This document shows positions 46,821 through 58,690 of a stretch of DNA of 64,000 nucleotides, piece by piece; position 1 is the stretch's first letter; every line of letters begins with the position of its first letter. A model generated the notes under the pieces. That model was not told the origin of the DNA. It worked only from the letters and a program-made list of their open reading frames with translations, and searched no databases. The DNA lies in assembly GCA_017163975.1 (NCBI GenBank), contig JAFFSR010000098.1:248001-312000 (forward strand), given 5' to 3'. Source of the stretch: Anastatus disparis. Lineage: Eukaryota > Arthropoda > Insecta > Hymenoptera > Eupelmidae. The position numbers and the translations under genes were made by a program.

Positions 46821-48120
46821 TCTCTTTGTTATCATCTTCAGCTGTATTAATACTCAAATATTCAACATGGTTTCCTTCCATTAAATTCAAAACATTATTA
46901 TTGATTTCAGTAACATCATTATTTTTAGAAGCCAAAATAACTTTTTCCGTTATATTCGTATTGTCTATTTTTATTGTTTTTCCGAATATTTTTCTTCGAC
47001 AAGATTTTCTTTAATGATAAAATTATCTGATATAGCACTTACTTTATTATTATCTTCAAAAACATTGCGGCGTTTTCCTTCTCCGATATCTAATAACCAT
47101 TGTTTGAAATTACTATTATTATTCGAAACTCGCAGATTTTGATTTAACTTTATTTCCTTAAAATTTTTCCATAATGAACTAAATTTAACTGAATTTTCAA
47201 TAATATTCATACGGCTACTATGTCCTATGAATGACGTACAATTGGTAATGTTTGCCTGAAATCTCCTGATATAATTACAGTTTTACCACCGAAGGGTTGG
47301 TTTACATCGCATAAATCTTGAAAAAGACGATCAACCGCTTCAAAAGCAACTTTTGAAGTCATGGATATTTTATCCCGAATAATTATTTGTGTTCCCTTTA
47401 ATTGTTTGCCTTCTGCAGAATTAGGCTTAACATTACAAGTTTTACAATCTGTTATATTTAACGGTAGTTTAAATGTTGTATGCACGGATTTTCTACCGAC
47501 TAATGAATTCGCTGCTATACCTGTCCAAGCTACACATGAATAATTTATGGTATGATATTTAAAATAAGCTATTAAAACGTTAAGTAAATAACTTTTTCCA
47601 CATCCACCTGGTCCATCTATAAAAATATATTTTTCTTTACTTTGGTTGTTTAAACTTATTAGTGTAGAGTTGAATATTTGCCTTTGTTTATTATTTAAAG
47701 AATTTATTTTTATTTCTAATTCATTAAGAATATAATTATTATGATTTAAAATTATTTCATCATTATCTTCTTCTATAAATGTCCTTATGTTAGGTAAATT
47801 AAAATCGTTCAATGAAAATCCATTGACTTGTAAATTATTTTTAATAACATTCAATGCAAGATTTTTACCTACATTTTTTTCGTATTTAGGGTGGTAAAAT
47901 TTATCTTTATATTTTTCATATAAATCTCGTGCATTTATAGGAGTATGAAAAACGCAAATAAAAGCAAATGATTCACAAAGAGCATAAGGAAATTCTGTTG
48001 AAGTTGCTTCTTCCAAACATCTATCCCATCTTCATCTTCATTAATTAATTGTTTTGCCTTAGCTGCCTCATAACCGAATAACGTTCTCTATCTTCCGGAC
48101 TTACTAAGTATATTCTACTT
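46821..48120 (-). pseudogene. Helitron 3: Pif1-like helicase
   Basis: The minus ORF 48016-47225 reads pre-helicase sequence (PINARDLYEKYKDKFYHP), LNNKQRQIF, Walker A GPGGCGKSYLLN (near 47590-47620) and GGKTVIISGDFRQTLPIV. Walker B is IIIRDKISM where WDEISM is expected, so the catalytic acid is lost. C-terminal pieces at 47210-46971 and 46935-46825 end abruptly at the outer limit of the foldback arm. The remainder of the C-terminus is not found on the far side of that element. Confidence 0.88.
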
Positions 48121-48399
48121 AGTATTGGTTTTCTTTTTCTTTTTTCTTTTATTCCACTTTTTCAGTTTTTTATCAAATGTATAAAAATCTGGTATTTCTG
48201 AATACAAGTAATTTTATGCTTCAAAATCTTTTTTATTCAATTCCAAATATGCTGTTAATGTTGTTCTCACATTTTTTGCATGATTATTTCTTCTCTTCCT
48301 TCTTTAAAAAATACATTTGTTGATTTTCTTAATGAACGCTTAGACGTTTTATAGTATGTGAAATAACATGAAAAGGATATTCTAATAATCTGTGCATTG

Positions 48400-49600
48400 C
48401 TTCAGGTAGACATAAATATCATGTATTAATGTATTGTTGGATTTCATCATATTCATATTCAACATTTTCACTATTGTCATTTTGAAAAGTGTCTTTATTT
48501 TCTGATTGAAAATCTACATTTACTTAATGTATTTCAATGTATGCACAATCATGACCTTTATAACAGTATTTAAATGAATATTTAATGCATTGTACAGTGG
48601 AACAAACTTCTACGTTTATGTGTGCATTAAATTACAATAATAAGTAAGGATTATAAGGAACAACAAATCCATTATCTGCAATCCTTCCTGTAAATTTATT
48701 TTTAAAAATAATTTTGACGCCATCATTTTTGCGTTTGTATAGTGGATACACATTTGATTTAAATGTTGTTGTATTATTAAATTTTTTGGAAAATTTTTCG
48801 TACATTGTTTCGTATTTCAATCCATATACGGACAATTCACATTTTGCATACGACAGGGACCGTGTACCATAAATTGTTTAACAATGCTGTATAATTTTGA
48901 ATAAATATCTCTATTTGGGATTTCTGCACTTATTATTTTATTAAGTTTTACGGGAATGTCAAATTTATCATTTTTATCTAAGAACAACAACATATGCATA
49001 TGCGGTAAGCCTTGTTTTTGAAATTACATTACATAACTATATGCAATACATTTTCATAATATTCCCTTTTTTAATACTGAATTTTTTAATTCTTCTACTT
49101 TTTGATAAAGTACTTTTGTTATAATATCTGGTCTATTGCATTTTTATAAATTTCCAAGTTTCCATTTATTTCTTTCCAATGTGGGTTACAGGTCATAGTT
49201 ACAAAAAGGTCAGGTTTACCATGATAATTTATAAGTGTCATTGAATCCATGTAATTTTGTTTTAAAAATCGTGGACTTCCTGTAAAGTTTGATAGAAATA
49301 TTACCATTATTCTAATTTTTGAAGAATCTAATTTTTTTTTGTTATGTAAATAGTCCATAACACCTTTGAACAAATCACTTTTTAATACGCTTTGGTTTTT
49401 TCGTATGATATATAATCTGGAAGTTTCAACTTTTGAAAACGCATTAACAATGAACTGTTGAGATGGATTCAATTCATTTCTAACACTAAATCTATAATCA
49501 TAAAATTGCAAATTTTTAATATTAGATTTTCCAAATTTATTTTTCATATTTGACATCCATCTAAAACCACCATTAGGATGAATAAGCGGATATGTCATAG
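48400..49600 (-). pseudogene. Helitron 3: HUH Rep domain
   Basis: Helitron_like_N signature: YPLIHPNGGFRW (near 49580), then a GSPRFLKQNYMDSM stretch, GKPDLFVTMTCNPHW (near 49190-49230) and an HUH motif GLPHMHMLLF (48975-49015). The tyrosine region QQYINT-stop-YLCLPEAMHRLL (near 48390-48440) has an in-frame TGA at 48419-48421. Several other stops split the domain. Rep would nick and rejoin DNA during rolling-circle transposition. Confidence 0.88.
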
Positions 49601-49829
49601 GATCTCTGTGTTTGCTAATTGTTAGTATACTAATTGGTTTATCAGACTTAGAGTGAAGGACAATATTGTTATTACTATTGCTACTTCATTACAGGTAGGT
49701 AGATTATATCTATTTTTATCCAAATTATTAATGCGAACAATAGACATAGTAATAGTTTTACAGAGGACAATTGATTTTTGCACATCGTTGTAGTTCCTCT
49801 TCTCCTACTTCATGCATCATTTTATAAGC

Positions 49830-50376
49830 TTAAGCATTAGAATTAATATCTTTTATTAAGTTATCTAAATGTTTTAATAATGTTAAATTTGTATTAAACT
49901 TATGTCGTTTAATCGTTGCCATTTCATTATCTAAAATACATAATTGTCCATATTTACGTGCTTCATCTTTATTAGGATGAAACCCATATACATTATGGTC
50001 CTTTACCCGGCAATGAATCAAATTTGGCACCATCAAAATTGCCCTTTATTGTTTTATCAATAACTTCGTTCAATACAATATTATGATTAATATTATGATT
50101 ATTATTATAATTTTCATTATAATTATTGTCTTCAATTTTTAATCGTTTACACTTAATAAATAATATCTTTAATTGATAAGAATTATATTTATTTTTTCGC
50201 TTTTTTTCATCTATTGGTTTATTTATTGTAGTATCATTATTAACATGTTTATGGTCATCAATTTCTATTTGTTTACACCTTGAGCGTGATTCTTTTAATT
50301 GGTAACAATCATTTTTTACTTGTGTTTTTTTAATAATATCGGCATTTTCCAATTTTTGATTTTTAATTTTTACCAT
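49830..50376 (-). pseudogene. Helitron 3: N-terminal Lys/Asn-rich region
   Basis: Two overlapping frames: 50376-49993, a Lys/Asn-rich stretch with repeated KCKRLKIED-like words, and 50036-49830 (CRVKDHNVYGFHPNKDEARK). The overlap indicates a shift near 50010. No catalytic domain is present; it is the leader of the Rep region at 49600. Confidence 0.6.
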
Positions 50377-50639
50377 TCTCTCATATTCATTATATTGTCC
50401 AGTAATAACTTTTCTATAAGTCTCTTATTGCGTAATTTTTCTTTTTCATGCAATTTTTTCAATTTATTAGTATCTCTATTTTCAATTGATTTTATTTTTT
50501 ATATCTTAATATTTTCAATTTTTTTTATATTTATTTGGTTGTTTTTCTTTCATTTTTATGTACATGTAGCTTCATTTGTACGTATTTGATCCATTTTATC
50601 AGTACCCTTTTTTATCTTTGATTTTATTTTTATTATTCT

Positions 50640-50910
50640 AGTATTTTTTAATTTTTCTTCATATTTATTGAGGTTGTTTTTCTTTAATTTTTATATAATC
50701 ATCTTTCTTACGCAAAACTTTATTCGCACGTGTTTGTACCAATTAATCAATTTTCATTTTTTCCTTGAATTTCAATTTTGATATCTTAATATTTTTTAAT
50801 TTTTCTTCATATTTATTGAGGTTGTTTTTCTTTAATTTTTATATAATCATCTTTCTTACGCAAAACTTTATTCGCACGTGTTTGTACCAATTAATCAATT
50901 TTCATTGTTT
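50640..50910. repeat. Tandem duplication, about 148-bp unit
   Basis: The block beginning ATTTTTTAATTTTTCTTCAT at 50643 recurs at 50791 with few changes, through ACGCAAAACTTTATTCGCAC. A third, more diverged copy may begin near 50940. On the minus strand it encodes Lys-rich repeats of the Helitron leader. Confidence 0.8.
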
Positions 50911-51658
50911 CCTTGAATTGCCATTTTGTTATCTTAGTATTTTCTAATTTCTGTTTATATTTATTTGGTTGTCCTTTTTTTCATTTTCATATAAGCTTTT
51001 TTCTTACGTAAAGTTTCTTGAACATGTCTTAGTTCTAATTTATCATTACTTTTGTGTTTCTCGCATTTCCATAATAATGTCTTTTTCTGAAATTTTTTAA
51101 TATTTATGTGATTCTCCTGTTACCATTTTCCTATTAACGGGATATTGGAGCTGCATCACTTGAGTTTTGCTTTTTTTATTTTATTAATATCTTTTTAAAT
51201 TCATAAATTAAACAAATATAATGACTTGTCCGTACTAAAGCTATATTAATACAATAATTTTTGTTAAAATAAAAAATCGTTTAGGCTTGTTATTTTTTTA
51301 TGAGCTTGGATTGGAAATCAGATATCAAGCTTGATAAACCTAACCTTAAAATACGATAAATTGAAAGTTTTTATTATAACTTTATATGTCTAATATTTTG
51401 GTGGATTTCTTGAGTTGTCCGCACTAGATTATAGTCTTACAAATTTTTACTTCGAAACAAAAAACTTGATTTAACGTATTGTTTATCCATGAGTTAGGAT
51501 TGGAAATATTATTAGAAGGCGGGCAGCTTTGTCATGCTCTTAAGTCCTGTTACAAATTAAGTTTCTTTTTCATCTATTTCTTTTAATTCTTTTTTTTCTT
51601 CATTTAATTTAATTTCAACTGTCCTAATGTTATTATCGTTATAATTCAAGTGGATATC

Positions 51659-51669
51659 ATCGATTCCCA
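51659..51669. repeat. Target-site duplication, left copy (ATCGATTCCCA)
   Basis: Identical 11 bases recur at 57623-57633 beyond the poly(A) tail of the LINE. Confidence 0.88.
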
Positions 51670-52605
51670 CCTCCGCATGTTGCTGACCTTGTAAGTGTCC
51701 ACCTACGATGTGGTGGCGGGGCGGAGGTTTAACCACGATCAACATATCGCTAGCAATCCTTAGTGATGGCTAAGGGTATCTGGATGATCGCGTAGGGATT
51801 TCCGCTCCACGGAACTTCTAATCCATTAAAATTTTGTGTCCGTATTTACGTGTACTAAGAAGCAACACAGTATGAATGGATGTATGAATGAGCTACGGCT
51901 GCCGGCCAATGGATATTCCCGTCAGACTACGGGGGTTGTGCGTTAGTGGTGACTTGCTGACCTCTGTTTAGTAATAAGGGTAAAAGTTAGACCCCTCTCC
52001 AGCAGAAGTCGTGACGGGCAAAGGTCCCGTGAAACCACATGTCGGTTAGGAACTCTTACGTACTTCTACTAGTGTAACCAGAGCCCATGAAGGGGTTGAA
52101 ATTGGTCCGTGCAGGCGCAGGTGCGAAGGATTACTTGGTCAGTATTTCCTTATACCGAGTCCGCGCAGGAGAACTGCGGAACGTCTAGCCTGAAGTTTGG
52201 GGCCTGTCGCGGCACGGATCAGACGTCGCCCACTCAATAGGGATGACGTAAAACCTTTAGCATCAATATGGCGCGGGTCTAACCCGTAACATCTTTTTTA
52301 GAATCACTCAGTGTCGCTAGGATTGACCACCCGAAAACTGCTTCTCGGCTGCGGCACCCATAAATCTGGCACCTAACAGGCGGGGATAGTAGCTCCAATG
52401 CGTCTGGAGCTTCCATGATGGGCGAACCGTCTTAAGCCAAGATAACGTTTAGATTTGTCAATTTCAACAAACACACAAACCAAAAACCAAACAGAAGCGG
52501 CTAGTAAAAGCCTAAAAAACATTGAAGGCCAGATTTTGCAGGCTGATCCCCCAAAGAAGTCAGGGGTGAGGATCGCCTGCTTGACAATTGGCAGCTGTTA
52601 GGTCC

Positions 52606-53816
52606 ATGCCTAACATAAACTCCAAAGTGAAGGATAACCTGCCAGAACTGATTAAGCACGTTGATGCTCTAAAGAGGGAACATTCTCGCTTGCTTGCGGC
52701 AAGAACGGACACTGATCAGATGGAAGTGACCGAAACGCCCCAGGCAAGCACCGCAGCTGAGCAGCCCAGAGAAGAAGACTCGCTCGATTCAGAAGCAATT
52801 CCGATCCCCGAGCTCTTCTCAAGAAGGGCCGAGCTGCGGGAGAAGAGGACGAGCACTTTGAGATCATGCAGAGCCGTAAGGATGTTAAGGCTGCGAAGAA
52901 ACTAAAAAAGCTGCAGCTGCAACAACAAACACAGCAGCAGCAGCAAGGAGCGCAACAGCAACAGCAGCGATCGCAGCAGCCCAACATAAAGCCACCAGTG
53001 GCTAGAACATCGGCCAAAGTGACAGAGCAGCCTGCAGAGCAGCTGCCAAAAAAGAAGAAGAAAAGGAGGAGGAAGACGAAGAAGCGGTCTGCCGCCGTCC
53101 TTATAAGACCAGAAGAAGGTAAGACCTACAGTGAGGTCCTGCAAAACATCCGGCAGGAGCTCATCAAGAACAGCCCGACGAGTAACATCAAAGGGTTCAG
53201 AAAGACCAGAGCCGGAGATGTCCTGATTGAGTTGGGTAGCACCAAGGAACTTAAGACTTTCAATGACTTCCTAAAAAGGACGGTCGGTGAGACAGGAAAT
53301 ATCAAGGAGATCATCCCGAAAGAAGCAGTCGAAATCGGAGATATAGACTGCCTCGCAACGGTGGATGAAGTGTAGACAGCAGTGAAAACTGTCTTTACAC
53401 GAGCTAATAAGGACTTGGATGAGTTCAGCGTCTCGCTGACGAACCCCAATAGCAGAGAGCTTCGCTTGGCCATTGTAGAGATGGAACAAGACCAGGCATC
53501 GTTCCTGCTATCCCAAACCAGAGTAAAGATCGGCTATACCAGCTGCCGAATCAGAAGTTGGCAAAGGGTTCAGCGCTGTTTTAGGTGCCTGAACTTCGGT
53601 CACCAGGCGCGTGACTGCCAAGGACCTGACCGTAGCAAGATGTGCTACAAGTGTGGAAAAGAGGGCCACAAGGGATCGGCCTGGAAGGCTACCGATACTC
53701 AGTGCATACTATGTACTAAGCGCGAAGTAGACCCAGCAGGGCGGAAACACATCCCTGGGTTAGGTGAGTGCAAAGTCTTTCGCGAGACTCTAGACCGATT
53801 CAAAAAACAACGCTAA
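52606..53816 (+). pseudogene. ORF1 (gag-like) of LINE 1
   Basis: The nucleic-acid-binding protein of the element. From ATG 52606 the frame reads IKHVDALKREHSRLLAAR, shifts by one base near 52850, then continues through a Gln-rich run (52919-52985) and a basic KKKKRRRKTKKR patch. An in-frame TAG sits at 53373-53375. The C-terminal half has three zinc knuckles: CFRCLNFGHQARDC, CYKCGKEGHKGSAW (last Cys replaced by Trp) and CILCTKR...H...C. It ends in TAA 53814-53816. Confidence 0.88.
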
Positions 53817-53818
53817 TG
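53814..53818 (+). promoter_or_regulatory. UAAUG stop-start junction between ORF1 and ORF2
   Basis: The ORF1 stop TAA shares its last A with an ATG that opens the ORF2 frame. A UAAUG overlap of this kind supports termination-reinitiation in the SART1 retrotransposon, so coupled translation is likely here. Confidence 0.7.
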
Positions 53819-56800
53819 ATGGGCCGCATAACGGTCCTTCAAGCCAACTTACACAGAAATGACGCAGCCAACAGCCTTCTGACTCAAATTATATATGAGA
53901 CAAAGGCTGATGTGCTCTTCATAAGCGCGCAGTACACAAACTGACCCAAGGAGACCTGGTTTAGAGACAAGCTTAGCACTGCAGCGATCTACGTAGACCC
54001 AAAAAACATCAGAGTAGACGCAAATGGAGCTGGAGGAGGCTTCGTATGGGTCAAAAGCAGGAACGTTACATACGTAAGCTGTTATTTTACACTAAACACA
54101 ACAGCAGACACGTTCAGGCGACGTCTGGATATGCTAGAAGACTCTGTCCGCGGAATGGAAGGCGACGTCGTCGTCGTAGGGGACTTTAACGCGAAAGCGT
54201 TGGAGTGGGGAATGCCACTGAAGGACAGCAGAGGAGAATACATCATGGAGATGGTAGACAGACTCGGCCTAACAGTGCTAAACACCGGAAGCACTCCGAC
54301 ATTCAGACGAGGGGCTAGCGGTACGATTCCTGACGTATCCTTCGCATCAGAAAATCTTTCACGTAAAGTGTCAGATTGGAAGGTGCTGGAGACATACAAT
54401 GGAAGTGACCACCAACACATCACATTTCAAATCCATGATGGATCCCAATCATCGAGGCGAAATGTGGCTAGACCAGTCAGATGGAATGTTGCCAAGCTGG
54501 ACTCTGAGAAACTTGTCCAAGTACTGCAGCAAGGATTCGACAATCTACCGGATGCAACAACTGCCACCGGAAATGCCGACGCTGCGGAGGCTCTCGTGAA
54601 AGAGACGATGAGTCTCATTCACAGAGCCTGTGATGCATCTATGCCACGCAAGGGATCGCGACATCATAAGCGTCCAGCGTATTGGTGGAACGACGAAATC
54701 GCTAGAACCAGGTCAGAAGCTCTCAGTCTCAGAAGATCATCACAGAGAGCAAGAAAGAAGAAATCACCAGAAGCAGATCTTTTGTCTGCGCAATACAGAG
54801 ACGTGCATAAACAGCTTCGTAAGAAGATCAATCGAAGCAAAGCACAATGCTGGAAAGACCTAAGCGAAGACGTCAACAGAGAGGTGTGGGGTTTGGCCTA
54901 CAAGATTGTGACCAAGAAGCTTAACGCCGCCCCCACGTTGCCATTTGAAGAAGAGACCATGGCGAACATCGACAACCACTTGTTCCCTACGCATCGACCA
55001 CTCGAAGAACAGAAGAATACAGGAGAACCAGGAGAGATCCCGCTCTTTATAAGCGGAGGGCTACAGATAGCTGCAAGAATGATAAAAAACAATAAGGCAC
55101 CTGGCCCTGACGGAATACCATCCGAGGTCCTTAAATGCATAGCGGTGAAAGCGCCATCTCTCTTGTTGAACATGTACAACGCGTGCCTCCAGACAGGTGT
55201 ATTTAGCACTCCCTGGAAGATTGCGCGTCTTGTGCTGATCAACAAAGAAAAGGGAGGTGATCCCCGGCATCCATCGTCCCACAGGCCACTGTGCATGTTG
55301 GACGAGGCAGGGAAGCTATACGAAAGGCTGCTTAAACCGCGATTACAAGGAGCTGTACAGGCGGCTGGCGATCTCGCTGACAACCAGTATGGCTTCAGGA
55401 AGAAGCGGTCTACCGTAAATGCAGTAGAAGAAGAAGTAAAGGTAGCAAAAGAAGGATGGACTGGGAACCATCATTTCCGTCTTATTGCGTTTCTAGTCAT
55501 GCTGGATACGAAAAACGCTTTTAACTCAGCAAAATGGCCTGATCTCCTTGTTGCGTTGAAAGAGTTTAATGTACCAGAATACCTTATGCGAGTGATACGA
55601 GACTATCTGAGAAACCGTATCCTCCGCTATGAAACAGAAGAAGGCTGGCGTGAAAAAGACCTTAGCGCAGGCGTGGCACAGGGCTCGATCTCCGGCCCAG
55701 ACTTCTGGAACATCCTGTTCGATGCATTACTCAGACTTGCAATGCCGAATGGGGTGAAAATGTTCACGTACACTGATGATGTCGCTTTAGTCATCACCGC
55801 GAAAAACGCAAACATTGCCCAGCACATACTAAACACGGCGATGGGAAGAATCTCCGAGTGGATGATAAAACATGGTCTCGAAATAGCGATGGCCAAAACA
55901 GAAATAGTGCCCTTAACCTGGAAACACATCGACATTGAGTTTCCCATGACAGTAGGCACAAACATGGTGCAGACAAGGAAGGAGGTGACGTATCTTGGCA
56001 TAAAGCTAGATGCAAAACTAACTTTTCTGTCGCACCTAAAACACGTCGCCAATAAAGCGATGAAAAAAACGTTGCAGTTAAGTCGTCTTATGGCCAATAC
56101 CAGCGGCCCGAAATCAAGCAAACGACGACTTTTAATGACAGTCACGACGTCCATCTTATTGTACGGCTCTGAAATATGGGCTGACCAAATGAGTAAGGAG
56201 ACGCACAGAAACGTACTATCTTCTGTCCAAAGGAGAGGGGCTCTTAGAGTCACCAGCGCCTATCGCACTGTCTCAGGACCCGCGGTGCTAATCATCGCGG
56301 GAATCATCCCGATCGAATTACAGGCGATGGAACGCAAGCGAACCTACGAACGGAAAAAAAAAGAAGATGAAACTGCAATCGTTTGGAAAGAAGAAAGACA
56401 GGTTATCATGGAAACCTGGCAATAAACATGGAATCAGATGGTAAAAGGCCGATGGACCCACGTGCTCATTAGGGACCTGGCTCCACGGGTCGAGAGACGA
56501 TACGGGGAGGTCAACTGTTACCTCACCCAGTTCCTTAGTAACCACGGGTATTTCTGCGCTTATCTCAGTAAAATGGAAAAGACCCAGAACCCGGGCTGCA
56601 TCTTCTGTTTCGCGGATCGCGACGATGCGTATCATACGTTTTTCGCCTGCCATCAGTGGAACGAAGAAAGACGCCAGGTTAAGAGGATAATTGAAGCATT
56701 AACGCCAGATACCATCATCAGTGAAATGATGTCGGCCAAAGAAAAGTGGGACGCTATGGCACTATTTGTCGAAAGCGTCCTAAGAAAGAAGAAACCGTTC

Positions 56801-56929
56801 TTAGATAGGGCAATCGAACTAAGTACGAATGAGGCACGGGGAGTCAGGCTTATACCTCACCATAACCTAGAGGCAGTAGCCGGTCCCATAGATTCGGGTG
56901 AGGAGGGTGACGACGAGGATTCATCTTAA
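53816..56929 (+). pseudogene. ORF2 of LINE 1: AP endonuclease, reverse transcriptase, CCHC
   Basis: About 1037 codons in one frame with two in-frame stops, TGA 53942-53944 and TAA 56423-56425. The endonuclease has LQANLHRNDAAN, VVVGDFNAKALEWG and GSDHQHI. RT includes APGPDGIPSEVLK, FLVMLDTKNAFNSAKW (motif A, residue about 560), AQGSISGPDFWNILFD (motif B) and FTYTDDVALV (motif C, near 55769-55780, YTDD in place of YADD). The C-terminal module GCIFCF...DAYHTFFAC is near residue 930, and the end is acidic (DSGEEGDDEDSS). Confidence 0.93.
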
Positions 56930-57595
56930 CGGCGAAAACAAATCGTGCACCCAGGAAATGTTTGAGATAGCAGCAAAAGCTCCAGCTTTAGCTGTGGTAT
57001 GAATGAGGGTCGTTGTAAATAAGCGCGAGATTGAGTGTGAGTATGAGTCAGACGCGGTAGAGAGGATAGCCCCACAAGAGGCATAAGATCGATCTCAGAA
57101 CAAGAGAATCAAGACTGAAGAGAAAATTATGGACTGATTTTGCTCCTTTACAGAGCTAGTCCATACTGTACTATATATATGCGATTGATTTATGCTCCCC
57201 TTTACAGAGCCGATCGCCAGGCAGAAGATAGCCTTTTAAATCATGTTGCTTATGAGGCATAGATCTATATTATTGCAAATCTGTATATTTACAGATAAAG
57301 TCAGAAGGAAAAGGTCCAAAAGACTTAGAACGCGGTGCCACCCTGAAGTAATGTGATAAACAGTCCCGGGGTGGAACAACGCCGTGAGTGGAGATTGGAG
57401 AATTCCCTGCACGTCCAATGACTGCATTTTTTTGCTATCATTAGGCAGGCAAGGGAATCGCGTAATTTTAGAGGTTTGCTAGTACATCTAGAACCCCTCT
57501 TAACCGTCTGTACTCTGTTCCCGGATATCTATCCAGGCTCAGCGAACTGACGGCAGTCTGAAAGCAGATTTTTTTCGTTCAACCAATCTAAAAAA

Positions 57596-57616
57596 AAAAA
57601 AAAAAAAAAAAAAAAA
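57596..57616. repeat. Poly(A) tail of LINE 1
   Basis: A-run beginning near 57590 and followed by TAAATT and the right target duplication. It marks the 3' end of the retrotransposed RNA. Confidence 0.9.
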
Positions 57617-57622
57617 TAAATT

Positions 57623-57633
57623 ATCGATTCCCA
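57623..57633. repeat. Target-site duplication, right copy (ATCGATTCCCA)
   Basis: Pairs with 51659-51669. Confidence 0.88.
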
Positions 57634-57944
57634 ATATATTATTATCTGGTTTTTAAAAATTTGTATCCGAAATGTCATTGTCAATCTCCATCAAAATTAT
57701 TTGATGATTCAAATTTATTTGTTTACGATACATTTCCATGATCTTTTTTTGTTCTGCCAATAAATGCATTTGTGAGTTTTTTCTAATATTTCAAGCTCGG
57801 CGAAATCTAAATTAAATGATTAAGACCTTGCTCATGACAAAAACTCCTTTTTATCATATCCGGTGGATTATCGTAATTAGTTTTTGCATTATTATAATTT
57901 TGTAAAACTGGAAACATGTTTATTTGTTGCATTTTAAAAATTCT

Positions 57945-58442
57945 TTATATACGTAATCGCATTTGAAAAACATTATATCTTAAACAGCACGGACCTGAAT
58001 TATAAAGTACTGCAACAGCAAAATCAATCGCAAGAACGCTACAATCATAATTATTTGTTTCTGATTGTACTGTTTTATATACTATGCTTAATCCTGATTT
58101 GTTTGAAAATAATCTGTTTATATGATTCTTATACTCATCTTGTAGACATATAAGATTTAAACTGTTATATATATGAATTACCTTATTATTATAATACACA
58201 CAAATCTGGTGACCCTTTTCTAAATTTCTGGTAAATAATAACTGTATAAATTCTCCATCAATCAGTACTGAATTAACATACTGTGGTCTTCGAATTAGTG
58301 AAGTAAATTGCATGCTGAATGAGGTGCACTGATTTGAAATGTTATTAAATTCTAATATATGAATATCAATTAACATGAAAGCAATTCCACTATACATTAC
58401 CTGTCCTTTAACAATGAATTTATCTTTCTCAATCGGAACCAT
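57945..58442 (-). CDS. Ulp1-like (C48) cysteine protease linked to Helitron 3
   Basis: About 165 codons on the minus strand from ATG 58440-58442 to TAA. It shows EKGHQICVYY, where the catalytic His is followed by Gln and not the usual Trp. It continues with VIHIYNSLNLICL (Asn where the catalytic Asp of YDSLN is expected), VYKTVQSETNNYDCSVLAIDF (oxyanion Gln and catalytic Cys) and a C-terminal CCLRYNVFQMR. The frame is open, but the Asp-to-Asn change may inactivate it. Same orientation as Helitron 3; now separated from it by LINE 1. Confidence 0.72.
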   Translation of the reverse strand: MVPIEKDKFIVKGQVMYSGIAFMLIDIHILEFNNISNQCTSFSMQFTSLIRRPQYVNSVLIDGEFIQLLFTRNLEKGHQICVYYNNKVIHIYNSLNLICLQDEYKNHINRLFSNKSGLSIVYKTVQSETNNYDCSVLAIDFAVAVLYNSGPCCLRYNVFQMRLRI

Positions 58443-58690
58443 TATTGAAAATAAAAATTATTTTAAGAATTTTTATTCATTTTTAATGAACTTTTTCCAA
58501 AGATATCCACAAAAAATTGCTTTTATATTAACTGATTTAATTTACTGCCTTTTTACTTTAAAAACTGAAAAATAAAAGAAATTATGAAAAATGCTATGAA
58601 TTAATTGTTATATGATAAATAAATGATAATAAAATTTGTAAAAATAGTATAACGATGAAAAATGATTATCTTTGGCAATTATTTATATAC
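58443..58690. other. AT-rich spacer before LINE 2
   Basis: No ORF of note. LINE 2 probably starts near 58697, where base composition rises (ACGTTGTCGTCTGCACG). Confidence 0.3.

Larger units (their letters stand above)
51670..57622 (+). mobile_element. Full-length R1-like non-LTR retrotransposon (LINE 1)
   Basis: A 5.95-kb element with a 5' UTR (51670-52605), two ORFs, a 3' UTR and a poly(A) run of about 27. It is flanked by 11-base target duplications. Visibly richer in G and C than all surrounding DNA. Zinc-knuckle ORF1, AP endonuclease plus RT ORF2, and a C-terminal CCHC module are as in the R1/TRAS/SART group. It interrupts Helitron 3 between its leader and the Ulp1-like protease. Confidence 0.92.

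Noticed and set aside
53126..56653. Minus-strand ORFs opposite LINE 1, up to 208 codons
   Set aside because: GC-rich antisense shadows of well-supported ORF1 and ORF2.
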